The notes below the pieces were generated by a model. The model was given only the letters and a program-made list of their open reading frames with translations, was not told the origin of the DNA and did no database searches. Below are positions 36,426 to 47,670 of a stretch of DNA of 64,000 bases, piece by piece. Both the position numbers and the translations under genes were made by a program. The stretch is from Allodiplogaster sudhausi (taxonomy: Eukaryota; Nematoda; Chromadorea; Rhabditida; Diplogasteridae). The stretch is from contig CALZFC010000077.1 of NCBI GenBank assembly GCA_945643635.1, forward strand, positions 571,501 to 635,500, written 5' to 3'. The first letter of the stretch is position 1; each line of letters starts with the position of its first letter.

Positions 36426-38085
36426 GATGGCTCGGAGGAGGAAAGTGGAGAAGAGAGAAGAGAAAACGGATGGAAATGAATCTGGAAAGCGTTTTTCACA
36501 CGAATTTATCTGCCTGGAATTACTTTTTTGGTTGTTGCTAATATTAATCTAATTAATTGCATAAACTCGGGGATCATGCAAAAGGTCACAGAACGCAGGA
36601 CAAGGTTTCAAATATTGTCAGGCGCGAAGTCTTTTCCGAAAAAAAATAATGTTGACATTTCTCATGTTACTTAAATATCGTGCAAGACACAGTGAACATT
36701 GAAATCTCGCGCAATTTTCACTAAGAGTTTTGAAACATTAATTTAACTGATTTATGTATAATGGAAAAAAGGGTGTCAATTTGTATATCGCGAAGACCTA
36801 TTTAATTAGCGGATATAATTTATTTAACATTCAACTGGACGAGTCCAACAATTGTTTTTGAAAAGGAGAAAAACGAATTAAACAAAACAAAGTAAAGAAA
36901 CTACGATGAAAGTAAGGAGTCGCATGGAGCAAAAGCTGCGGAAAAATGATAAGATGACTTTGACTCTTTCACCTCGTCGCTGACAACGTCGGTGGTGAAA
37001 GGGAAAGGCGACCGTCCTAGCACCACCCCTTCCACTTTTCAGGCGGAAGGAAGCTTCTTTTCTCTTCTCTCTCTCTATCTAGTTCCGACTGCCTTTGTCC
37101 ATATGCCATCATCACTTTCTCATTTCGTTCAAAGAGATGAACCCCTTTTTTCCTCATTATCAAATTTTGATGACCTTACATAGGAAACAATGACTACCAA
37201 AATTAAATTTTTTTGTATAGTGTTCTATTTTAATATTGTTCATGTACGGCAAATACAAAATAAATAAATAAATAAATATAGAGTTGTGATGCCGGACGGT
37301 TCGCTTCTAATCTGGACTGGTTCATACATATGTACATACATAGTTAAGCCATGTAAGTTAAGCTTGATGCCAAAATTATTTTCAAACAGATAAAACAATT
37401 TCTGTAAACCACAACAAGTGAGCCTAATGGGTTTGCATGCACTCTAGGAAATGAGGGCGTGGTATTTACACAAGCGAGGAAGGGAAAAGAAGCTTGTTCA
37501 AACCTGTTCATTTCCTTTTTGGCCTGCTGTTTTCATTCCTAACAATGGGAGAGATTTCAGTCTTTTCGTTCTCTCTTGCTCTCTCTCTGTTTCTCTCCCT
37601 CTCAATCTCTTTCTCTCTCTCACTCTCTTTCTCCTTCTCTCTTTCTCCCTCGGTCTCTCTCTCTCTCTCTTTTTCTCTGTCTCTTTCTCTCTCTTTATCA
37701 CTTTCTCTTTCTGCTTGTGTCTAATCATGAAATATCGAACTGCATAATGTCTGTACCATCATCGCTCCTTTAACCAAGCAAGGATAGCATGAACTGTTCA
37801 CAAGGCGTTCTCCCAGAGAAAGAGAAAGCTGAGGGATCTTCGTCGAGGTCTGCTTAATCCGCCGAGTGTCATCCCTTTCATATGGCGCGAAGGGGATGGC
37901 TAGACCTGATTTCATATTCTTCCGTATGAACATACATATGTATATATAGCTTTTTTATTCTTTTCCTTAAAATATAGTTTTCTCGTTGAAAAGAGGACCA
38001 AGCTTGGAGATATCATTTCAGTTTGATTCAATGATTATAATTAGGAAAGATTGCTAAGTAGCCCCTGATTCAGTGCTTTCTCAGC
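36426..38085. other. Intergenic
   Basis: AT-rich sequence with a CT array at 37565-37715. Frames over the array are serine/leucine repeats. The 63-codon frame at 36992 has no recognisable features. Nothing else supported. Confidence 0.5.
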
Positions 38086-38091
38086 GAGGTC

Positions 38092-38740
38092 TTGAAGCCG
38101 AACATGACGAAGAGAACGGCGCGTTCTTCGCTGTTCCGCTCAGGTTTTTTTTAACTTTATTTTATTACATATTTTTTACTTAGCTAATTCTATAAAGTTA
38201 TTTTGGAAAGGAGAATATATTGAAAGGAGCACCGAAGCTCAACCACAACTCAACTCTACAAAATCCCAACCTCATGAAACTCTATTTGAATTTTCCATAC
38301 TATTGTAGTCTCTCTACCTAAATCACATGTGTTCCTTCGCTCATGTGTCAGGCAAAAGGCGCGAATTCAAAATTGAGTTGTTTTTTTGGCTCCTTTGAAG
38401 ACCTCCATTTAGCACGCTCACCAATTCCTGTCGAGCGGCCGTCACAAGAGCATGTTAATATTTTTAATTATTTATCAAAAAATTATTTATTGACTAATTA
38501 ACAAACTCTTTCCTAATTGTAAACATTATATAAATTAAACTTTCAACTTTATTTTAGCAAACAAGAACACAAAGTATGTACATATTTATTGAACTTGCTT
38601 TCTTTTCAAAAGAAAGCAACGCAGCATCGCCAATTTATCGATTTTCCAGATCGAACAACTACACCAGCATTGACGAGCTGTTCGAGACCAACAAAGAACG
38701 CGTTGGAGTAGCGTCGAATGTTCCCATTGAATATCTCTGA
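38092..38740 (+). CDS. 3' exons of an unrecognised gene (partial)
   Basis: An exon from about 38092 (acceptor TTTCTCAG) to 38143 (donor GTTTTT) reads RGLEAEHDEENGAFFAVPL and joins in phase to 38650-38740, which reads SNNYTSIDELFETNKERVG and ends at TGA. The two pieces look like protein and share a consistent phase. A second frame through the same exons is also open (starting MTKRTARSSLF) and ends earlier. I could not find the 5' exons and do not recognise the product. Confidence 0.3.
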
Positions 38741-39079
38741 AGCTTGCTGTTATTCAATCGGAAATCTGCTGCCTTTGTGGAATATTGATTTTTGAAACAT
38801 TTTATACAATTTCAAAAGAAAGTAATACAAACGTGCAAAGAAAAAGACGAAATTTATCGCCGCCAAATTCGTTTATATGCAAAACAAATACTATATATAA
38901 AGACCGGGAATGAATATGTATACATGTACATAAATGCAAAAAAAACAACTTTGTTTATTGTTATATCTTTATTGGCTTGTTGGGCTCGAGGGATCTTCCC
39001 TCGTTCTCCCTCGCACTCTCTCAATCCGACGCACTCTCTCCCTCTCGATTCTGTTCACTCTATCTCTCACTGGATCTCT
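38741..39079. other. Intergenic
   Basis: AT-rich with a short CT-rich stretch at 39000-39070; the overlapping frames have no support. It is the convergent gap between the plus-strand 3' exons and the OSBP-related gene. Confidence 0.5.
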
Positions 39080-42000
39080 TCACTCTTGGCTGAGACGTCG
39101 ACCACCGGCGCCGTCAAAGGGACGGAGGCACGCATCAAATTCACGCTCCCAGTACGCGCCCGTCCACGTCCAGCGGCCATTCTCGGCGTTCAGCGTGAAC
39201 CACCTGGAAATTATATATTATATTTTTAATATAATGATAACGATCATTATTACGAATTCAAATACTTTTGTTCGAATTCCTTTTGGAAAAGCTCAACAAG
39301 ATGGTCAAAAATTATTTCTCACAAATTTATAGGCTATTGATCTTTAAATAAACAATGTTCTATCCGTGTATTCGTAGCAAAATTAGAAAATAATTAATTA
39401 ATTAATTAAAATTGACTTTGGCTCGCCCGGATTGCCGGCGTGGCGACGCGCCCGCTGCTCCGTCTCGAGAACGGCCTTTGCCTCTTCGGCGTCCTCTGCA
39501 AGAAGAAGAGATATTCAATTAGTAACAAAAACAAACCAAATAAATAAACTTTTGGTCAACTTTGATTGACCAAACAAAAATCAAAATAGTTTGGCGGCAA
39601 ATTCAAACATGAATATTCTCGCTACCGTACCATGCCTGCCCTCCTCGAGACGCAGCATGTCGAGCCGGAAGCGCGAGTCGGTCGGAGGGAGCTGGGCGCG
39701 CAGCTCGGGAGTCAGCTCGTTGAGCGAAAGCGCCAGGTACGTGAAGTGGTACATCTGGAAGGAGAAGGTGATGAGGAGGAGAGATCAATCTATTGTTCAA
39801 AAAAAGCCACATTACAGTAGAAAAATAATTTTTTTTTAAAAGATAACTTCCAAACTGGTGAATGATAAATAAAAGCCCAAACCCTCTCGAAGCGTGGAGG
39901 AAGCCGGTGTGCGACCCAGAGCAGATTGGAGTGTTCGATCAGCGGAGACTTGTCGGGCTAAAAATCCATTGCTCTGTATTTTTACCAAAGAGCTGCGCAT
40001 TGCTCGGTGATTTGATGCAACAGTATCCTTACGTTTTTGATGAATATATATATATATATATATATAGCTACATATTTTAGTGATACAGTATTCATTTTAA
40101 TACAGTAGGCATATTTAATATTAAGTGTTACAGTATCCCTTCTAGTAGACTACATAAAATTTTGTGCTACAGTATCCTTTTTAGCAGAGTTCGCCTATTT
40201 TAGTGCTACAGTATCCCGCTCAGTAGAGACGCTACCGTATCATACAGTATACCTCGTCGGAGTGTTCGATGAGGAGTTGCTGGAAGGCGTCGTAGTTGTC
40301 GCGAAGCGCGTTCGGCTCGCACGACGCCGCGAACTGCGCCCAGTTACCGTAGATGGCGCGCACTTGGGAGCCGCTGTGTACAGTAAGAGAATTTAGTTTC
40401 GGGACAAAGCATGATTATTTTGGCGCCAAATTTGAAAAACAAAAAGTTCTACCGTACCCCCGAGAGATGTAGCCGTCGACATGGTAGTCAGTCTGCTTGC
40501 AGCCGGTCCAGCCTCCGTAGGAGAGCGTCGCCGTGATGTCGCTGGCGGAGCAGAGAATCGTTGCGACTCCGTCCTAAAAGAAGGATATGGTAGGTATTTT
40601 AGGACGGGAGGGAAGGAAGGAAGAAAGATCGTGACTGCCTCCTAAAAAGGGGAGACGATAGGAAAAGGATAAAAGAGGTATTTTTAGTGGGGATACGGTA
40701 GAATCATCTTTTATTGGGGTTACGGTAGAATCATATTTTAGTGGGGTTACGGTTGAATGATATTTTTGTTGGGGTTACAGTAGAATGAGAATCTCCGGCG
40801 CTGACAATGTTCATGAAGGGCTTGCCGAACATGATGTTGTGCAGGATGCAGTCGGTCGTGTCCCACGTGTACGTCTCGGCGACGCTATAAGATACAAAAT
40901 AAATTTTTTTTTTATATATTTTATTATCTTTTCATTTAATTTTTGTAAAAAAAAAATGATTTAAAAGAAACTAACTCCGTCAGGGTCAATTCGATGTGGC
41001 CGGTGGGCGAGCAGATGAGCTTGTTGAAGCCAAAGGATACCTGAATATAATATTGTTTTATTTTTAGTTATTGCAAATTATTTAGCATTAAAAGTCTGAA
41101 AGAAGTGTGGAATAAGATTTCATAATTAATTAATTAGTTAGAATTAAATAAATAAAACATTTACCTGAGGCGAGACGCTGCCGGCGAGCTCGAAGCCGGC
41201 GCCCTCGAGATGGAAGGCGGAGACGGGCGGATGATGGCTCACTTGCTCGGCGACGAATCGGATGTCGTCCCTGAATTCAGTCATTCAATTATAATAATTC
41301 ATTTTAGAATACGGTAATCCGGGTACCATTCGGTTACTTTTGTCCCAGGAATTTTACGAAACCTTTTTTTGTGTTCCAAAAATAATAATAATAATTCATG
41401 TTTAGGATATGTAATCCGTTACCATTCGGGCACTTTTGCCCCAGGAATTTTACGAAAACTTTGTTGTAGTACAAAAATAACTCCAGGGAGTTTTTTTGAT
41501 GCAAGAATATCACAAAAATAAAAGTGATATTCGCGTTCCTTGCTTCAAAGAAATCCCTTGGGGTGATTTTGTGAAAAATGCCTTTTTTCAAAGATTTAAA
41601 AATACAGAGCAATGGATTTTTAGCCCGACAAGGCAGGAGGGGCAGGAGTAACCGAATAGTACCGGTAATCCTTGTGGATTCCTAGGATGTGGTTGTCTTT
41701 ATGGGTGCTTACGATACCGTCGCGCTTATGAATTCTTTGGTTACCGTAGTCCTTACAGATACATAGGATAAATACTCTAATACTTATAGCTGCTAGGTAT
41801 ACGGTTGTCCTAATGGATATTGTAGTCATGTTAAGGATAGAATTAGGATACGGTACTCCCTTAATCAGGAGAAGTATAATTCTGGGATAGCTACTAATCT
41901 GAAAGATATACCAACAACTATAAAAGTAAGGAAGGATCTGGTAGGGCCTTATTCAAGAATGTTTTGCTGGGAGATTAAATTATTCAGGATACGGGCTTGA

Positions 42001-43391
42001 TTCGAATGGATACGCATATGTCCTGAATCAGGGGCGTTTGTTGAGGATACCGTGGTCTCTTGAATTCCGGTCAAATTCTCTGTAGACAAAAAAGAAAGGG
42101 GTTTTTGATGACAATCATTCTAAAAGGTTTGCTTCTTCCTTTTCGTTTTCTTTTTTTTTGTTCTCACTTCTCCGACTCAAATGTCTCGAGAAGCAGCGGA
42201 TTGAAGGGTTTCGTAATGCGATTGTTGTTCGTCGAGAGGCCCGAGACGGCATAGGCGCTGATGAGCTGTAATAAAAGCAAAATAATAAGAGTCGCAAAAC
42301 ATTAATTAAAAAATTAAATACAAATTGATAAATGAGCGCGCAGGATAACTCCTTTAAGGCCGTAGGCTGTTATTCCAAGCAATTGCAGCCCAATTCTGAG
42401 AGTTTATTGACTGGATGGACCATAAGATTAATTTTGCTTACCATTAGGCTAACGGTAACTTCAAGTATCCTAAAACGTAACTTTACTTTTTTGACCGTAA
42501 AATTCCATTAATTCTCTGTCTATTACTTCCATGCGTTCGATGGCGTCCTTCTTGCCAGCGGCGACCACGAGCAGATTCGCGTAGGCGGTGTACGACTCGG
42601 CGAGACGCTGCAGGAGCGAGAGGGGCTCGTTGAAGGAGACGGGCACGGCGATACGGGAGAAGTCCTGAAAGAGTTGGAGGAGAGAGAGAGAGAGAAGAGG
42701 AGAGAGAGAGAAGAGAGAGGAGAGGGAGAGGAGAGAGAGAGAAGAGAGGAGAGAGAGAGGAAAGAGAGAAGAGAGAGAAAAGAGAGAGAAGAGAGATAGA
42801 GAGAGTCATTGAATAGAGGAAGGCAGGAGAGTGTGCCAAGGGGAAGAGGTGGAGTGGGAGAGAATGAAGGGTACGAAATGGGGGGAGGGAATAATGAGAG
42901 AGAGAGAGAGTGAGAGATGAGGACCCTGCCAATGTTGGGACGAATGATCTCCCAGAAGCTGAATCCTTTCCTTGGCTCGGCCTCCACCGGCAACCTCGTC
43001 CTAAAGGCATTGAAATGATTAGTTAAGTATTTAAAATATTGAAGAAATAAAATACAAGCAGCGCCAGATAGTGCAACAACGTGGCCGCACTATCAAGTTG
43101 AAATTGAACTTTTTACTATCGCCATACATTTCCCCTGCCAGTCGGTGGAACGAAACTCCACCGCAAATACATATATTTTTTTTTCTGACCATTCTGGTCT
43201 CGTCTCTCTAAATTGAATGTTCTCTTTCGCCCTCTTCTCAGGAAAAAAAGGCGCCAATTCAAATGCGAATTTTTGGCGCCCGCTGACCGCTGGTCTTCCG
43301 CGACTTCGTTCGGGGGTGGAAGGTCCACCATGTGGCACTGGCAAGAGGCGCTCTCGTTGCTCGTGCTACGACGCTTACGCTGGCGCAAAGC
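39080..43391 (-). CDS. Oxysterol-binding protein-related protein (ORP), 5' partial
   Basis: Minus strand exons: 43000-42925, 42664-42527, 42265-42168, 41270-41165, 41040-40976, 40884-40806, 40573-40458, 40373-40253, 39957-39883, 39754-39631, 39495-39417, 39203-39080, all in phase (400 codons to a TGA). An upstream exon around 43391-43329 (ALRQRKRRSTSNESA) probably belongs but its link is unresolved. ORPs are cytosolic lipid carriers that exchange sterol or phosphatidylserine for PI4P at membrane contacts. The lipid-binding domain is clear: VPVSFNEPLSLLQRLAE, AYAVSGLSTNNNRITKPFNP, the signature EQVSHHPPVSAFH, YTWDTTDCILHNIMFGKP, LPPTDSRFRLD, and the C-terminal QRARRHAGNPGEPKWF. The usual FNPLLGETYE reads FNPLLLETFE, and the segment after the signature is divergent. 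PH and FFAT parts, if any, would be upstream and were not found. Introns hold CT/GA arrays (42668-42910). Confidence 0.9.
42668..42915. repeat. GA-rich array in an ORP intron
   Basis: Begins immediately outside the acceptor of the exon at 42664; in gene sense it is an extended (CT)n tract. Confidence 0.9.
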
Positions 43392-44914
43392 CTGAAAAGT
43401 TTAACTTTTTTTTATTTTACAATTTATTTAATTGTTTTTTAATCTATAATATTATTATTGTTTTTAAAGCAAAAGCCTGAATTTTTTCCATTATAAAAAA
43501 TATTAATTTATTTAATTTTTAAATATATTATATTCTTGATTTTTTTTAAATATCCCTGCAAACACATTATTTGTCAGCTAACCTTGAACATTTTTCTTTT
43601 CAGAGAAACTGTCCGCGAGGCGAGCGCGACAGGAAGAGAGTGAAAGAAGTAGAAAGGGAGAGAGCGAGAATGTGACGGGAGGAGAGTCGGTCAGTAGTCG
43701 GGGAGAGGGAGCGAGGGGTGAGAGGGAGAGAACGAGAAGGGAGCCGACTACTCACGACGTAGGAATGTGTGCGAAGTGACGCTCAGCTACCAGCAGAAAA
43801 CAGCATTTGAAAAAGGTCAGGCCCTAAAAGTTTGCATATTTACATTTGTTTTATTATTTGAATGAATATTATTATTTTGACTTCAAAACATTACGAAATC
43901 GATGTCCGTATTTGCATTTAATCACAATTAGGTCAAATCGACGCAAATATTCGAGCATGTATTTATAATTAAGATATTACAATGTTCAGAACAGCAAATT
44001 ATTTTACAAATGAAGTTAAATGCTAATTTTATTTTCAGAAAAAAATAAAAGCAACATAAATATGTATGTATATATGAATTTTCGTTCTTTCACTTGCAGC
44101 AAGCAAAAATATGCACAAACATCCGTGAGGTAAGTTGAAAGAGATTAAATTAAGTGAAAGGAAGGCAATCAATCAATACTTTTTATCGATACGCGCTCAT
44201 GTCACATATGTAGGAGCTGTTTGGACGCAACTGAAGAGAAATTCAAGGAACATTTCTCTGCCGAACTATGAATGCATTTCTATATTGTCTTCCGTCATGT
44301 CTACGTCGGAATTTCAGAGCCTTTCACACAATAATGCTCTCTCTCTCTCTCCCTCTCTCTACCACTCTCTAGTTTACTGATTTTTTTTTATCTAAAACAC
44401 TCTCATTTTTATCTTTCTCTCTTCCTCTCTCTCTGTCTCTCTCTGTCTCCCTTTCTTCTCTCGCTCTCTCTCTCTCTATCACCCTTTCTTCTTGCAATCT
44501 CGTTCTCTCTATCTCACCCTATTCTCTCGCTCACTCGCTATCTCTGTCTCAATCCCTTTCTTTCCTCGCTCTCTTTCTCCCTTTCTTCTCTCGCCCCCTC
44601 TCTCACTCTTTCTTCCAGTCACTGCCGACATCTCAACATGCACATAAGACATAACACCGGGTGACGTGACAGGAAAAAGACACAGAATAGAAACAGCCAC
44701 AAGAGTAATGAGGATGCGACTCACATTTATGTACATATATATGTTTGCGAATACAATTACATATATAGGCAACAAGGCACCTGTATCATTTTGTTATGGA
44801 TTGGAAAAGGAGAGAAAAAACGGCTCTCTAAAAGAATAGTTGTGCACAGACCTCACCATCTCTCACTCAGTCTCTCTTTCTCGGTCTCTCTCTCACTCAG
44901 TCTCTCTTTCTCTG

Positions 44915-44949
<35 letters not shown>

Positions 44950-45146
44950 CTATATATATATATATATATATATCGCTAGGTGAGGGTTCATTTACAGGCG
45001 AACAGACAACAAACAACCAATTCAGACATCACAAATATTGACGATAACCATATTTTTAGAGCACTTTTTTCTATTTATTGCTAGCATTCTCGATGATACT
45101 TACTTTTTGTTTTGCTCGTTGCGGTTTCGGTTAGCAGTATTCATAA

Positions 45147-45245
<99 letters not shown>

Positions 45246-45593
45246 AATATGTACATATATGTAAGTGTGTAGCTATGTATGTACATCGTTTACGTACAGT
45301 ACGTATGAATGCATAATAAAAGTGTAACGCTTGAAGCAAGATAATAATTAAAACGGATGAGTAATAAATAACAAAGTTTCACTTGAAAGCAGCTTGAATG
45401 CATTCCGTATTTATGGGAACACTCGAGAAAGGTTACTCGATGGCAGCACGTTGCCGAGTGGTTTCACCAGCTGAGATAGAGAGAGAGAGAGAGGAAGAGA
45501 GGTAGAGAGAGGGAGAGAGAGGGAGAGAGACTCGATGGATCAATGAATAAACGATGTCAGCGAGAAGAGGTATGTATGTACGAGTGTGCAGGC

Positions 45594-45625
<32 letters not shown>

Positions 45626-46367
45626 TTCTCTCTCTTTCTCTCTCTATCTCTTTCTCTCCATCTGCCTGTTAATCTCTCATGACACGCGCGGATTTTGCAT
45701 CGTCGTGACTAATGCAAGCAAGATGAGAGAGTGAAGAGAAAGGAGCATTCAATGTTCTGAGTGAGTGTTGAGCGAGAGCGGGGGAGAGAGTGAGAGAGAG
45801 ATAGGATGAGAGTGAGAGATAGAGAGAAATAAAGAGAGATAGTGCGAGGGTGGGAGAGAGGAAGGAATAGAGTGAGGTGAGAGATTAGGTGTTTACACGA
45901 GAGCTTTTCTCGATGGAGTAGCCGTTAGAAAGAAAAAAAAGACGTTAGGATGACCATTCTATATTTGAAGAGAAAATGGTGGGTTCGTATTTCCGGTAAC
46001 ATATTTCATTCAGATACATGTATATATTTTTCTTTTTTTTTTGCTCATAGAACATGTAGCTGGCTCAGAATGTGAATTCATATGAATCTCCAGGTCTCAA
46101 GAACCATGTCATTTTGCTGTTTTATCAAAAACAAATGACAAGTCAATTTCTGTCTATTGCTTGCTATCTTAAGATAAATGCGGTTAAAACGCAGAATTCT
46201 TGCAATAAAAGCAACAAAGGAAGAAGCTATGTACATACATATAGAAGAGCATCTCTGCAGTGGAATAAGCATGGAGAAGTGAGCCAGCCTTTCATTATTT
46301 CTCTCTCTTGCTCTCTCATTCTCTCTCTCTCTATCAGTTCTCTCTCTCTCTCGTTCGCTCTCTTTCC

Positions 46368-46415
<48 letters not shown>

Positions 46416-47670
46416 TTCTCACTGTCTCTCTCTGTCTCTCTCTTTCTCTCCATCTCTCTCTCTCTCTCTCGCTCTCTCTCTTTCCTTCCATATCGGACAG
46501 CTTACATGTGAGGCATCTTTATCAGGCGGGCGCACTAAGCGCCGCCTCGTGATACATTGAACGCAAAGCAGTGGCTAGCTAGCACCTGACGGGCTTGTGC
46601 AGGCCTCGCCAAAGGGCAAGAGTGCGCAGAGAGAGAGTGAAGAGAGAGAGAGCGAGAGAGAGAGTGAGGCAGACAGAGAGAGTTTGACGGTAGAGACAGA
46701 AAGGGCAGTATTTATCGCGAATGGGAGAAAAAGGACGCAGACGCTGTGAAAGGAAGGGAGATTGAACGAGATGCAAGAGCAGCGAGAGAAAGTGACAGAT
46801 AGGGAGAGAAATAAGAAGAGAAGGGAGAAAGAGAGGGAGGGGGGACAAAGAGAGAAAGAAAGAGACAGATGGAACATAAAGTACGACTGAGCAGAGCGCT
46901 CAATGAAGCGAGCTGCACTTTTGGAAGTGTTTCTATGGAGAGTGGCGAGCAAGAACGGGGCAGGAAAGGCGAGCTTCTATTTTTAGTGTGCCGAGGGAGA
47001 GCCATTGTAGAGAAGTCTCTCGCTACTCAACAGTCAGATGAACATTAAACTAGCGACATTTGCATATGAAGTTGTAAAGTAAGCAATCACTAGAAAATAG
47101 TCAAATTATTCTAGTTGTGAGGATGACATAAACAGTAGGCATCATGTTCGCGAATAACACCACCACCACCCGCCACACTTTGGCCACCGCCCGAGAGAGA
47201 GAGAGAGAAGTGGCCTCGCTTATCAGTGATCTTTGATATTACAGCAAATTTGTCACCCGCTGACATGGGAGTATGTGCCTTATAAGGCATCTTTTGAATT
47301 TTTGAACATTTCCTGTTTTCATAACGGAATTTCCATTTAAAACGAGTACTATCATTTGTAACTAATGATGCTGAAAAAATAAATATATTTTTGCTCTTCA
47401 AAATAGCTGCATAATTACCATTAGAAAAGTTGCCACTTACAGTAATCATTTTTTTGGAATTACCGTTTAAAATGTATATTATGTTAGTAGCGTTTCTAAA
47501 TAATTGTTAAATTTTTTTTCAAAATGGCTGCATAGTTGCCTTTTGTCTAATTTGTTCTATACCATTAGCATAAGGATTTTTTCTAATAACTTTGGCATAG
47601 GTCAAGGTTACCGTAACCGTATTCTTTTTGAATTACCGTATCCTAGGGGGAAGATTACCGTAACCTGAAG
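43392..47670. other. Long region without supported genes
   Basis: Contains GA arrays at 43620-43750, 45475-45530, 45770-45895 and 46630-46860, CT arrays at 44335-44610, 44855-44935, 45595-45660 and 46300-46490, and (TA)n at 44935-44975 and 45149-45243. Open frames are mostly repeat translations. Upstream exons of the ORP gene may lie in the first kilobase but none could be phased. Confidence 0.5.
45149..45243. repeat. (TA)n microsatellite, about 95 bp
   Basis: Uninterrupted TA dinucleotides; self-complementary and likely length-variable. Confidence 0.95.
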
